A stretch of 64,000 nt of DNA from Notospermus geniculatus (GCA_002633025.1 NMRB01000784.1:170444-234443), one strand, 5' to 3'; positions 10,677 through 22,125 are shown, counted from the first letter of the stretch. The notes: generated by a model from the sequence alone, not told the origin. Made by a program: numbers and translations.

Positions 10677-13599
10677 TTATTCAAGTTGACGGGACCTTCC
10701 TCTTCTTCTTGTTCCGTTGTTTGGCTTCCTTTCCTGTTGTTGCTCTGCACGACAGGAAACTAAAGCTGGTTGTATCATAAATATGACAGAGACAAGTATC
10801 ACGACACCACCAAAGTAGATGGAAATAGTGTAATCCTCTGTCGTATCGTAAAAGAGGCCCGCGATGGGTGCACCAATGAGCCACCCGATACCAGCCAAAA
10901 ACAGCATCACACCATGTGCATATTTGAGGTTGTCCAGCCCTGCTAGTCTTACCATTATTAGCTGGGTTATTGTGAGATAGGGGCCTACAGTGAACCCAAA
11001 AACAGCAGCCAGGATAAGGAGGACGGCAACTGATGTCATATGAGGCAGGAGAAATAGGGTGGCGCCGCCTATTGTGTAACATATACAATATTGATAAGAT
11101 ATATTGACGCATTTTATCCCGGCGAGTGCACCGTGCACGATTCGTCCCACAAAGTTTGCGATCCCCGTAGCGCTGAGGGCTTTGGCCGAAATATCTCGGC
11201 CAACGTCGGCGACATTTTCTAACAGATTCGGCAGATGGATGTAATATACTGAAAGACCGGTTGTAAATAGAATGTGACCGAAAAGAAAAAGGAGCAAGGG
11301 GACATTTCGTAAAATTGTTGTATCCAGAAGCGGTCCTTTCTTTTCTGCGCAGGCGCACTGGAAGGACGATGTTCGCTCAGAATTATTCTCCGGTGTAAGG
11401 GTGTCAATATCTGTTTTGCATTGAGACTCTGTGTGTTGAAAGTCACGTGGTCCATTTACGTCATCCCCTGGTCCCCTGTCCTTCAGACATATCCCGTTTC
11501 CATGGACGTCATGCTCGGATAGGGACACACAACTTCTGTCCTCGTCTGCCATTTGTTTAAGGTCAAGACATCCCGTGGCGCTGTCGTCAGATTGTGTTAA
11601 CGTCTGAGCCGGTACATCTTGATTCGACCGATTCGACATCGGTTCTCTGAGCAGAGCGCCGCACACGCAACATTGCAATGTCAGTCCGCTGAGAAAAAAG
11701 AGGGAGCCCCTCCAGCCATAAAGGTCGATCAATTGTTCGATGATCAGCGGCATGAGGAAGGCGCCGCACCCACATCCTGACATAGCGAGGCCTAGTGGAA
11801 GACCAGAGTGTCCTTCCTTGAAGTAGTACATTGGTGTGATACTCACGCAAATGAAGATGAACGAAATGCCCAGACCTGGTGGAAGAAAAATGCTTGTTAA
11901 CAATGTTTTAATACCTTTTGCGACGTCTCTGCAGTCCGTGTTCTCCCTCGGTCGGCAAAGGTGGCGCTTTGTCTTATCCCTTTCCATCATGCGTGCGGAC
12001 CGCCATCTTGAAATCATGTGACTGCACAGCGATTGCCGTTGTTCAGTCTTGACCTCCGTCACCGACACACGCGGTGAAGTGCGCAGATCTTTGTCGTTCA
12101 AGTAAATTTGAGAATGGTCTGATAGAGTAAGCCCGCCTTAAAGCTGACCTATCTCCATTACCACACCGCATAGAGTGACAAAATTGGGTGAATAGGCTAA
12201 TGCCTCTGTGTAGACCTATTATGCTGACCTAGTACTGCTCGCCATACTCGCTCCTCGCGGTTCCCCGGCTCCTCGCAGCGACACCTAGGGTGTACATTCG
12301 GTATATGGCGTCTGGAGAAGTCGTTATGAAGAATGATCAGGGTGTTTGTACTTAATCTACCTGCGCCACAGCGCGGCAGGTATTTTTTTCACTCTATGCG
12401 GTGGGGTAATGGAAATAGGTCAGCTTTAATGCAGACATCTGTCACCAGAGGGCCTACCTGGTATGATTCCAAATGTTACAACTAAAGCGATGACATTCGG
12501 GGCTATGGCGGAAGTTGATAGGCCAATTGAAATAACAATCGCTGACGTCATGACGATGGTTCTGCTTCCGAATCTGGCAGTCGCGATGCCCGTCACTGGA
12601 CCTGCAACGAATGAAATGCCTTGCATCCATCCGGGGACATTGTTTCACCACCCACCTCGTTTGGTCTATTCAAACGCCAAGAGTCGTATTAAATGTCCAT
12701 AGATAAGATATTTTCATGGCCCGATGTTTACGCCTTGGCTTTGGTGGGTGTACATCAGGTGGGCCTTGTTGGGCATACATCAGGTGGGCCTTGGTGGGCA
12801 TACATCAGATGGGCCTTGTTGGGCATACATCAGGTGGGCCTCATTCAGGTCCATGATGTCTCTGATTGAAAGGAATTAGCATTGTTCAGGGCCTGCATTG
12901 ATTTGGATGTCATGATCCAGGGTCACTATGTTGACACTTTTTGTCGATAGCCGGCGCCACCGGCGGTGTTTACATCATTCTCCAACACCATAGTCTTGCC
13001 TTTTGCCCCAGTGTTGGAGAATGTATGATTACAATACAATGCATACGTGAATATCCTAGGAACGAGAGTTACATGTACTCCATAATAGGCGAGGTTGAGA
13101 AGCGTTGTCAATAGAGGTCTCCTTTAACACGGGTATGTTTAGCGCAGGGTAGGGATGGAATACTGTGCCCCTTCAGGTAGTTCACCATCGACATGTCAGT
13201 TCGTTTGGCGGTCAGGAGTAGGTACAGATAAAGTCCAGCTCCAGTATCTGGCAAAAAATACCCACCTGAAAACCCTGATAGTCCCAAATTGATGGATCCT
13301 ATCCAGGATACCTCACTTTTCGTGTTATCTTCGAAGTAATCCACCCATTCCTGGTAATATAGACCTAATGAGTAGTGAATACCGGCCAAGATAAAGTTTG
13401 CAACGAAGGCAGCAAGAACCACCACCCAACCCCAGTGAGGCCGAGGCTTTCTGCATGTTACAACGATTCGATTGAATCGATTTCTAGGTTTGTTTTTATC
13501 TGAGTCTTTGCCTCCAATGAGCCGACTGCCTTGTTGTCGTTCGATCTCCGGCAACCTCGGAAATGGTTCCTCAGTGATGTCGTGACCTGTGTCCTTCAT
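10677..13599 (-). CDS. Monocarboxylate-transporter-like MFS permease (SLC16-like), 3 exons
   Basis: Predicted plasma-membrane carrier of the major facilitator superfamily, SLC16 branch. Exons (minus): 13599-13266, 12601-12458, 11875-10677. Joined they give 558 codons plus stop with the frame kept at both GT-AG junctions; the 144-bp middle exon is, from memory, a usual size for this family. TM1 opens with PRPHWGWVV (residues 52-60), matching the family's D/E-G-G-W-G-W motif only in its second half. TM5 region reads LYGWRGS (211-217). A hydrophilic loop (about 238-345) separates the two six-helix halves, as is typical. In TM8 the family's Asp-x3-Arg pair appears as Asn400 and Arg404, and the TM1 Lys of lactate carriers appears to be Tyr. 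Proton-coupled lactate transport is therefore doubtful; substrate unknown. The start is the first in-frame ATG after an upstream stop; a non-coding 5' exon is possible. Confidence 0.85.
12138..12429. mobile_element. TTAA-flanked MITE in transporter intron 2
   Basis: TTAA at 12138-12141 and 12426-12429 flank inverted ends AGCTGACCTATCTCCATTAC and its complement, with stems reaching CACACCGCATAGAGTG. It fills half of the intron between exons 2 and 3, starting about 29 bp from exon 2's splice donor. Confidence 0.8.
12741..12840. repeat. 25-bp tandem repeat, four units
   Basis: Four 25-bp units of the type GGGCATACATCAGGTGGGCC in intron 1 of the transporter gene. Confidence 0.85.
12918..13175 (+). 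mobile_element. TTAA MITE family 1, decayed copy in transporter intron 1
   Basis: Contains the family core GATAGCCGGCGCCACCGG, the block CCTAGGAACGAGAGTTAC and the right end GGAATACTGTGCCCCTT. The TTAA ends are mutated. It contributes a spurious extension to the reading frame that runs through the exon 1 splice donor. Confidence 0.8.
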
Positions 13600-13644
13600 C
13601 GCTTTTACTTTACTTCCTTTCGTTACCACTGTAATACCATCGGG

Positions 13645-13651
13645 TTTTATA
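13645..13651 (-). promoter_or_regulatory. Possible TATA box of the transporter gene
   Basis: TATAAAA on the minus strand, 46-52 bp ahead of the ATG at 13599. A possible alternative reading is a splice acceptor (ATTACAG) about 30 bp ahead of the ATG, in which case the promoter lies elsewhere. Confidence 0.3.
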
Positions 13652-15040
13652 GTGTCATCGTCCTAGCAACGTGCACCATTCGCCGAGGCCATTTCCCCGC
13701 TCATCCCTGAAATTAGAATACATGAATAAGGCGGCAGGCTACACAGAGCAGAGACAGAAAACTCCAAAACACAGTGTCCCGCTCCAACAAAAGCAGACGC
13801 TTATCGCAGTAGAGGAAAGGGTTAACCGCCCTACATAAGTTACAACACAATAGCTGAAATGTACGTCTCTGCAGGTTGACAATAAGTAGTGGACAGCAAT
13901 GATAATAGTTGAGTAAACTGATGGCCAGTGATGATCACTTGCGACAAGCTCCTACTTTTGCCAGAGCGGCCGGGGTCACACGTCGATTTTAGCGCAGGAT
14001 TGACCGTGCCTTTCATGTCACCATTCACAGGCAGCAGTGGATGATGGCCGATCGGCGTCCAGCAGGCCGTTTACAGTGTGGCCTAACACACTGGTGTTGT
14101 CACACTGCAGAATAGGCCTACATTCTCCGCTGCTATTGTACATATACGTTACTAACGTATTTGCATTGCATATGCAATCAATACCATACGCGCCAACCTA
14201 CCTTATAGTGCTGGTAATGGGACCTTTTTAGGCCTTCGTAGTGGATGATTGGAGTGACACACTAATCTGGTTCAGCGAGTGATAAGGGTGTTCACAGCCA
14301 TCCACCGCCTGAATATAGGCCTTCATGTAGGCCTACAAGGGTGTCGGGTCTTCCACGTACGTACGTTAGTCGAAGCTTTCTAGCGAGAGGCCCACTTGCC
14401 CGTTATCCGAAGAATCACAACGTCGAAAATGCCCGACAGACACCACGTTTGCCATTCCAACTTCAACTCTTTCTTTTTGTGCACCCAATCACTGAAAACA
14501 GGCCATCTCGTTAAACGCTAAGCTTCGGGAATTGGAAGAATGGAGAGGTTTTTTTTGCAATTTCACGGATGGACTACGATTTTCTGTTCTCTGAGTAGGC
14601 TATATTGTCCGAACCATAGATAATGGCCTATACACACGATCACGATCCAATTCTTCATCCAAATTTCCGAATATGCTCAATAAATGCCTACATGCGGGTT
14701 TATATATATATTGAAGCCCCAATAGGCCCGGAATCTGAATTTCCCAAAAATTGGATGAAAAACCGGATCGTGTGTTTTGGCCATAAGCGACGTCATTGCC
14801 CTAATCCCTTGTGCCCTAATGGAGATGCTAGCTCGGTAGAGGGCAGCACACCGAAACCCGTAGACTGGTACCCGGTCTTCTGGGCAGCTTGCATTCGAAG
14901 ACCGGTGAAACCAAATGATCTGAGCCGGAATTTCGGCTCGTGACGTCATTCTACAGCATTCTACAGCAATGCATTCTCCCGAACTAAATATAGACCAGCG
15001 GGCGCCATGATGGTTTTATGCATTTGCTTGCGTCTGTCCT
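13652..15040. other. Intergenic; no gene seen
   Basis: Short frames only, with several TAGGCCTA palindromes (14113, 14327). Nothing coding is supported. Confidence 0.35.
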
Positions 15041-15195
15041 AGTATTTTTAATCAGGACAGTGTTCGGTCTACGAAACCCGGTCCTATAAAATGGACGCCT
15101 TTTATGTGGGAAATTGATCAGGACCGGGATGTCACTTTCATTTCAATAGTTTTAACCACTAGTGACACCTATTGAAAAAGTCGGCTAGGGTCCCC
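15040..15195. repeat. Interspersed repeat, CACTAGTGACACCTATTG family
   Basis: Shares blocks CAGGACCGGGATGTCACTTT and GGCGTCC...TGTG, in inverted orientation, with 21075-21200 and 31020-31140. Confidence 0.5.
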
Positions 15196-15231
15196 ATTAG
15201 GCGGTTGCGTAAACTCACTTAGGCCTATTGG

Positions 15232-15345
15232 GTCATTATATGAATAAAGACTAGCAAATGCTTTTACTTGAATTTTGCAATACAAATGCACTAGGCAATG
15301 CTGTACAATCTAGTAAAAGCATTTGCTAGCCTTTATTCATATGAG
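15232..15345. mobile_element. Foldback element, CATATGAATAAAGACTAGC family
   Basis: TATGAATAAAGACTAGCAAA at the left is complementary to TTTGCTAGCCTTTATTCATA at the right. The last 22 bases of the window (63979-64000) match its left end. Confidence 0.7.
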
Positions 15346-15507
15346 CCATGGTGTCGACCATTGTGACGCACTTTAGGCCGAGAAACTTTCTAAATAAATC
15401 TCATAAAATGCCCCCCCCCCCCGGTCCCAAGTTTGATTGTAGAAAAGATGACCTCTCACATGCCACACACAAGTATGCAATGGGGAACCCGCCCTGCGGT
15501 TTATCCC

Positions 15508-15855
15508 GACAGGTCGGCGCTGCGAGCGCTTGTACCGAAACGACGTCATTGACGTCATTTTAGGTGTCATTGACGTCATGTTAGGTGCTGACGTTGCGTC
15601 ATGAAAAAATTGCCTGTACATTTTTACACAGGAAAAATGACAGGAAAGACGTTGCTTTTATCGCCATTGTATCCCTTCATTTTAAGAAAAAAAGGAATGA
15701 GATAAAAAGAAAATTTCATCCGCTACACGATGATGTAAGTTTTACTGTCGGGCGACCAACACAAATGGTTTATTTTCACGGCAGAAATAAATGGAAATAA
15801 CGTTAGAAAAAATTAGAATTCGGTACAAGCGCTTGCAGCGCCACGTCGTGACGTT
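15508..15855. mobile_element. MITE of the GGCGGCGCTGC family, CRE-rich
   Basis: The ends GGCGCTGCGAGCGCTTGTAC and GTACAAGCGCTTGCAGCGCC are inverted repeats. The interior holds two perfect TGACGTCA octamers near 15550-15580 and a block shared with 62451-62965. Confidence 0.65.
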
Positions 15856-16479
15856 AGTGTGCGGGTTCCTCATTAAATTACATGTCTTCACTGACGATAA
15901 TGTAATAGAAAAAAGCCATGATCAAGTTCCAATCATTTCCATTTTCTCCTACTTAAGCGGTCCCCTAATGACTGAGGCTCCGGGGTTACTAAAGAAATAT
16001 TCTTGACATTAAACTCGACTCTTAAAACAAAGGTACTTCGTCATGTCGCGAATGCAATCATTTAGAGTTTGGAGGATAATTGCGGTTGATTTACCATGAC
16101 TGATCTTTTAAGGAGCTGTAATGAGTCGGGAAGGATCTTATGGTATTTAAGAGGACTCAACCTTGATGATGATCAACTCGCAGAAATTGTGTTAGGCAAG
16201 GCTGCGTTGAAGGCATGGGATAAGATTTGGCTAATGGTTTGTGAGAGGTGTTGCTTTATATGTTGAGGGTGCTTTGATAGGCACGTGCTCTGCTGTAGGC
16301 ACCAATGTGAAGATAAAAAATGCCCTTGAAAGTCTCTACAGTGAGTGATAATTAAGATTATATGACTATTTTGAAGTTGCGCCATCCCAGACTGATCTAG
16401 TTCAGTCCTCTCCCGAAGTAGTTAAGTAGTCCCCTCCAGCTAGGGAGTCACTGTCCCCTCCCACGGATGGAGATAGACT

Positions 16480-17335
16480 GGTTCCCGTCTTTGCCGCTGC
16501 ACTCCCGTGGCGCTCATTCCACGGTCGTGATTGGGCTTTTCCTTCTGACAAATCCAGCATTAAACTCCTCCCGCAGTTTCAAACTGCCCGCGCTCTGAAT
16601 TGCTTCAGTTGATGCGATCCTCAAAGTATCACTAATAGACGGCGTTAGCTGTCAGACTCGGGTAATCTCTGCTGGGAATCTGCCGCTAATATGACTATAC
16701 ATATATCATTCGGGACGACCTGAGGCGAACTGCTTATCTATCCACTCGGCGGCGCATTTCACCTCGGACACAAGTCCAAGGCAGCCATGTTGTTTATCAT
16801 CAAACCCATGTGACCGCCGTGGGACTACTTTCGCCGAATTTAGGTCCGTTAAGATGTTCAACCCTACTTGCTCGATAAGTTGAGGCATATTTATATATAA
16901 ACTTACCGATATCTCACCGAATCTGCCAATTATTGATCAATAACGCAACGTTTTTGCGCGACCTGTTCCGTTCATGCGCAGGGTGTGATGACGCGACCGC
17001 ATCCAAACCACCAGAAACGCATTGAAATCGTTGCGCGTTCAAGATGGCTGCCTTGGAATTGTGTCCGAGGGGAAATGCGAGTGTCTACGGAAATTGCCGA
17101 GCAGTTGCCTTCGGAAGTTCCGAATGTACATATATATTGTAGGCCTACACGTATTGTACCCAGAAGGTGTGTTACGGCGGCGTCGATTAAACCTGTGATT
17201 ATGGCTTATGATTGAATCCCTCGTCAAACAGCGCCATCTATGCTGATACTTCACTTTTGGCGCATGCCAGTGTTTAGTGGGTCTACCTATGGCCAACTGA
17301 ACACTAGGGACGAGTGTAATCCAGCATTGGACTAC
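16480..17335. repeat. Broken interspersed repeats
   Basis: 16480-16525 is half of the GGTTCCCGTCTTTGCC foldback. 16545-16700 and 17140-17330 match the left and right parts of the 350-bp repeat seen whole at 23765-24105 and 54418-54770. No gene is seen between them. Confidence 0.5.
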
Positions 17336-18239
17336 GGGAGGGGTGCATCTCATTAGGATTACTTGGAGTCGTACTGAGTCTTAAAACTGCGACAAACAAT
17401 CCAAATATGAGACCGGTTTCTTGGTTGGCGTCGATGAATCCATTGTGATATCGTCTCATTCGATGATTCGCGCAGCAAAGTGTTTTGTGAGACAGAATTA
17501 AGTTACATTATGAAACCAGACGTCCTGCTCCCGCGGCTGATCTCAGCCCACATTAAAACCTATCATATTATTCTTCTGCTTGGCTTCACAAAATGATATT
17601 TGAGTTGGCCTACGCGACCCATGCAATAATAGAAATAACAGCGACTTTTCCGCAAGTTCACCTCGTGTTTTCCGTTCAGTGGATTTTATATGAGCACAGG
17701 GATATAAATTACATGCCGTGTTGCATCACATGCGGTGTTTGAACACGTCAACGGTGTCAGTTTCCCTTCATTTCCGCTGAAGGAGCTTGATGGGGAAACG
17801 AACGCCTTGCCTTATCATCTGGTCCCCGGTGCCTGAATGTAAAAAAAGCCTGCGAATTAAGTCACTGCGAAATCTCATAGACGTGATGAATCATTAACTT
17901 TATATACTGTATAAAAGACTCATCAACTGGAAAGAAACTCTCCGAAAAATGTCGCGAAAGTATTAAAATATGATACGGTGGTATACTTTTACTCCATTGT
18001 TAGCCAATGGGCGCAGATTTTTCTTTATTTCCATATAGAAAAATCGGCGAGTCGCAAACTCTCGCCAGTCGTCGTCGCAGCGCTGACGACACGGTCGCAA
18101 CAATATTGTTTGACCTTCACCTTTGGCGGCCGCTGTTTTCCCCGACCATTTTGGGCAGCGTTCCGACTAGAATCGTGTCGGCGGGTTAGCGGCTGTATCA
18201 CTGAAATGTTTTAGAATCGGGATGGGCCAGGGAATAACT
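17336..18239. other. Intergenic; no gene seen
   Basis: A 78-codon plus-strand frame at 17978-18214 overlaps another frame and has no recognisable domain. I see nothing else. Confidence 0.35.
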
Positions 18240-18486
18240 AAAAAGATATACATGTGTAAACTGAAAAGATATAAAACTGAAAAGATGTAAAACTGAAAAG
18301 ATATAAAAGTGAAAAGATATAAAAGTGAAAAGATATAAAAGTGAAAAGATATAAAAGTGAAAAGATATAAAACTGAAAAGATATAAAAGTGAAAAGATAC
18401 AAAACTGAAAAGATATAAAACTGAAAAGATACAAAACTGAAAAGATATCAAACTGAAAAGATACAAAACTGAAAAGATATACAACT
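18240..18486. repeat. 16-bp minisatellite
   Basis: About 14 copies of AAAAGTGAAAAGATAT and its AAAACTGAAAAGATAT variant. On the minus strand it reads as long Phe/Tyr/Ile-rich frames; these are a by-product of the repeat. Confidence 0.9.
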
Positions 18487-19136
18487 GGTCCTTATCTGAA
18501 ATGAAAGAAAAAGTCCTGTTTTACTAACACGTAGTAACAACAAAATTGCCTACTTCTTCACGCAACAATATAACAGAAAAAGAAAAAGAAGGATCCTTCG
18601 CAACAAAAAAAAAGAAAGACATCCTTCGCTTGCAAAGTATTTTATCAACTATTGATGACAACGGGAAAAACCAATGCTTGCGATGTGAGTTTATATCCTA
18701 ACTCTGACAACATCATAAATCTTCTATAGCGTGTAATGATAGAGCCTTTTTTAGAGGGATAATAAACCAACACACCATCAATACAGCGACATCAGAACAC
18801 TACTTTATTGCAAATACTTAAAAAATCTTTAAAAACGAGGTGCGAATCTTGGAGATTAGATGGAATTAAAAGGTTGTCCCCGAGTGCAAATCTCAGTCAC
18901 CCAATCCTCACTTCACGTCATCATTCTTTGTGTCATGGCGTGACTTTGTGTTCAACTCCGATCATTAAATCTTTTGCCGAGATCACACATTTTATATTGG
19001 ATTCTCTGAAAGAATTTCTCCATCTACTGAAAAAGATATAAGGAGTGTTTCTGCGGTATGAAAGGTAGTGTCATGAAACGATTGAGATCTTACGCTGTTT
19101 TTTGTAAAGAGATGTCGCTGACGCCCGGTGACAACT
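18487..19136. other. Intergenic; no gene seen
   Basis: A-rich and AT-rich sequence with no element boundaries or gene signals that I can identify. Confidence 0.35.
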
Positions 19137-19273
19137 AAAGGCCCGTTTCCACAGAAGCGGTAGCGTGAGTGTTTTGACGCTTCTCCCATTTTTTTGAAGC
19201 AGAGCGGCGGAAAATAACAAAAGATTTGACGCATCACGCAGCGTGAAACGCGTCTGTGGAAACGAGGCTTTAG
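19137..19273. mobile_element. Inverted-repeat element, GCCCGTTTCCACAGA ends
   Basis: AAAGGCCCGTTTCCACAGA at the left and TCTGTGGAAACGAGGCTTTA at the right are imperfect inverted repeats around 100 bp. No coding content. Confidence 0.6.
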
Positions 19274-19324
19274 AGTTAAAAGCTAAAGTTTGGGTTACGG
19301 TAGATGTGCCATCCGACTTTACAC

Positions 19325-19674
19325 TTAAAAGGGCCGCGATATTGCCATTTTTGGTCGATAGCCGGCGCCACCGGCGGTGATTGCATTCTCCAATACCTGG
19401 TCTTGCCTTTCTCCCCAGTGTTGGAGAAGAGGAACGAGGGTTACTCTACATGGGGCGAGGTTGATAAGCGGTGGTTAACATTGTCAATAGGGAGTTTTCG
19501 CAAAGCCCCCAAAACGCCAACGCGAACGCCAAACCCATTGTTCGATGCCACGAAGAGAGCACAGAACAAAAGGATAGACGTTCGCGTTGGCGTTTCGGGG
19601 GCTTTGCGAAAGCTCTATTATAGTTAACGCGGGTGTTTAGCGCAGGATAGGGAAGAAATACCATGCCCCTTTAA
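19325..19674 (+). mobile_element. TTAA MITE family 1 with a foldback nested inside
   Basis: TTAA at 19325-19328 and 19671-19674. The family core GATAGCCGGCGCCACCGG is present. It is interrupted after ATTGTCAATA by the foldback at 19500-19615. Confidence 0.85.
19500..19615. mobile_element. TA-flanked foldback, GGGAGTTTTCGCAAAGC family (copy 1)
   Basis: Arms GGGAGTTTTCGCAAAGCCCC and GGGGGCTTTGCGAAAGCTC, with a TA on each side (19498-19499, 19616-19617). It sits inside a TTAA MITE. A second copy lies at 53215-53340. Confidence 0.85.
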
Positions 19675-19677
19675 CCC

Positions 19678-19783
19678 CATCTTCGATAATCGAAGGCCGA
19701 TCTGCTCTCCACTACGTTACACCGCACAGTGATGTGCGGTGTAACGTAGTGATGAGCAGATCGGCCTTCGATCATCGAAGATG
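19678..19783. mobile_element. Foldback element with 9-bp target duplication
   Basis: Almost the whole element is two arms of about 50 bp (CATCTTCGATAATCGAAGG ... ATCGAAGATG) meeting at a TGATG-type centre. The nonamer CTTTAACCC lies directly on both sides (19669-19677 and 19784-19792). A 9-bp duplication is typical of Mutator-type elements. Confidence 0.8.
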
Positions 19784-20204
19784 CTTTAACCCCGGTCTAT
19801 CTTGAAACACCTATCAGTAGAACTCAGAGGCGCTGCTCATTCAGTCCTCGAACCTGATTTCTGACCGTTGTACCCATATACCCTAAGTGGAGTGAGAAAG
19901 GTTGGCAAAGAGTCTCACGCCCACGGTGGGATTCAAGTTTGCGTGGGACTTTTAATGGCGCTAGCACGAGCCACGGTAATAGTCCTTCCGACAAATTATG
20001 AAGGCGATCAAGACTAGTATAGGGTGTTTGTGATTGTCAAAAACAACTACAAGTGTTAACGTCTGCGTAATTAAACCTGTTGGTAGTGACAAATTGAATT
20101 GTAGGGAACGTGAGCTATCCTTCAAGACATATTACAGCTCCATGGAGAGAATTCTTCGTTGAATGCTAAGACACAGTTAAAGCCCTACTGTATTGAATAG
20201 CAGT

Positions 20205-20700
20205 CTGTCAGTGAGTTGACCAATAGGTGTCACTACGGCCCAATTCAATGCATATAGCGGACCCATTCATTCCTGATTGAGTACCAATCAAGAGAAATTT
20301 CTTTAGTATTTACGAATTTACGAATTATTTATTACTCTTTAAAACTATTACAGTTATAAGAGAATAAAACATATTTACAAGTATACATGTATTGGTCCGC
20401 TAGAACTGTGCTGCCATCTTTTGGCAATACGTGCGGCTGACTGCTTCTGTTCAGAAAGTCATGACATCCTCCGACGTTAGTGTAGCGTAAAATGTCCGGG
20501 TAAAATGTACTATGCTCTATCTGAATAGACTCTGCCCGCAGTTGTACAATGTGGCTGAAAACGAGGTCTTGATTCTTTAAAGTAGATCTACGTACCAGGC
20601 AAGCCGCATTTTGTGGACCTTCCCGAGTCCATGAGACCTCTACCTGCACTCTACTAACACTTTAAAAATATCGTAAAATTAAATACAGATGGGATTTAAG
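20205..20700. repeat. Interspersed repeat pair
   Basis: 20205-20285 and 20395-20450 match 58535-58700 (GTTGACCAATAGGTGTCACT; GCTGCCATCTTTTGGCAATA). 20455-20700 matches 23130-23385 (CATCCTCCGAC, ACTATGCTCT). A frame of 105 codons here is repeat-derived. Confidence 0.55.
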
Positions 20701-21227
20701 CTATCTGTCAATTTTATCGTTATCAAGTGCGGCACCGAAAGTAGACTCGTCACCACATCCAGAAATAGACCGTTTCTTTTGTAATCGATGGATATAATTT
20801 CGTCCATTTCTTTTAAGCGAAAGAAGTAACTCATTATCGGTGAAATGCATCTTGTTCAAGACGGATCAGGTTTTCCGTAACCTCTCCGCTGCAGTCCAGT
20901 TTTTGCCGAGACCGACGCTTGTTGAATACAGAATTTGGATCATGCGGCTTTCTGAAAAGTTTGCACAGAATTTCGTGATCGTTCGTCATACGGCTGGTTC
21001 CATATCGCCTCCCTGTGCTATATAGCAAAGGAGAAAAACCAGTCACACTTCTACCAATTGGGACCCTACCCACTGCGTCACTAGGGTCACTAGGGTTAAA
21101 GCTATTGAAATGAAACTGACATCCCGGTCCTGATCAATTTCCCACACAAAAGGCGTCCATTGAATAGGACCTAGTTTCGGTGACTGTGCTGCCCTCTCTA
21201 GCTAGGATCCCCATTGATTCTGCCGCA
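20701..21227. repeat. Unresolved repeat sequence
   Basis: 21075-21200 matches the CACTAGTGACACCTATTG family (CATCCCGGTCCTGATCAATT block). The remainder shows no gene. Confidence 0.4.
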
Positions 21228-21500
21228 TTAAAGGGCCACGGTACTAGGTATTCCTTCCCAATCCTAAACATAGCCACCTTAAGCGCGACCTCTATTGACA
21301 ACGTTGTTACACCACCGCTTATCAACCTCGCCCCATGTAGACTAAGAGTCACTCTCGTTCCTAGAGTATCCACGTGCATTGCATTATAATCATTCATTCT
21401 CCAACACTTGTGAAAGGCAACACTCCTATTGGAGAATGATGCAATCACCGCCGGTGGCGCCGGCTGTCGACAAAAAGTGGAAACATTGTGGCCCATTGAG
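21228..21500 (-). mobile_element. TTAA MITE family 1, minus orientation
   Basis: Begins TTAAAGGGCCACGGTA and contains the complements of the family blocks (CTCTCGTTCCTAGAGTATCC; GGTGGCGCCGGCTGTCGAC). The right terminal TTAA is mutated. A 158-codon frame on the minus strand is a by-product. Confidence 0.85.
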
Positions 21501-21985
21501 GAAGAGCAGTCCATACGAATGGGAGCGCCTACGCTGGACCACAGCTCCGTATCAGAAGATGGACAAGATCCATCATCTGGCCGATAATTCGTATCCAATT
21601 GTAAAAACATGCCATTTAGGATTAATCCTACTCAGGCCTAGAAGATAAAAAATCATGACAATGAAGCACTAGATCCTCGTGTTCTCTCAATTACAAGAAG
21701 ATTTAACCGCACAAACAATGACCACGGAATCTTCTTTGTTATTGTTTTTTTACTTTGATTCACCGGAACATCCGGGTAATCTAGGATTCTTTAGCTTCTA
21801 ATTGATTGGTCAGCAGATCATGACGAACGCATTACATATTGCTCTACGGATATTTCTGCTGTTATGAAAGTCAAGTGTCATCAATCGAAGTGTCCCGATC
21901 TTAATTTTTTAAGAATTCCCTCTGCACGATTTTTTTCGCATACGCTGAGTTGCTCAAACAAATTCATCGAGACCTGCAAGTGCAG

Positions 21986-22125
21986 CGGCCATATACTTGA
22001 AGCCTTCGCAACTTTGCGTGCACGCAAATCTATTGTACATGTTGTAAGGCAGTCAGTGAACAATAGGGCCAAACAATAGACTCGCTTGCACGCAAAGTTG
22101 CGAAGGCTTCGTGAATATGGCCTAT
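21986..22125. mobile_element. Foldback element
   Basis: GAAGCCTTCGCAACTTTGCG at the left pairs with CGCAAAGTTGCGAAGGCTTC at the right, extended by GGCCATAT and ATATGGCC outer ends. Confidence 0.75.

Larger units (their letters stand above)
19274..19960 (-). repeat. SINE split by two later insertions
   Basis: 19278-19325 and 19784-19960 together match the SINE at 56517-56806: shared blocks CATCCGACTT, TCAGTAGAACTCAGA and GCTCATTCAG, with a decayed tRNA head at the right. The sequence between is a TTAA MITE (19325-19674), itself carrying a foldback, followed by a second foldback (19678-19783). Confidence 0.7.

Noticed and set aside
13108-13265. Reading frame of transporter exon 1 continuing past its splice donor
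   Set aside because: The continuation enters a TTAA MITE; the GTGGGT donor at 13265 and the fitting 144-bp exon 2 make the spliced form clearly better.
18167-18484. A Phe/Tyr-rich membrane-like protein of 105 codons
   Set aside because: It is the translation of a 16-bp minisatellite, and several frames are open for the same reason.
21134-21610. A 158-codon frame on the minus strand
   Set aside because: It is made of a family 1 TTAA MITE and its flanks, with no domain.
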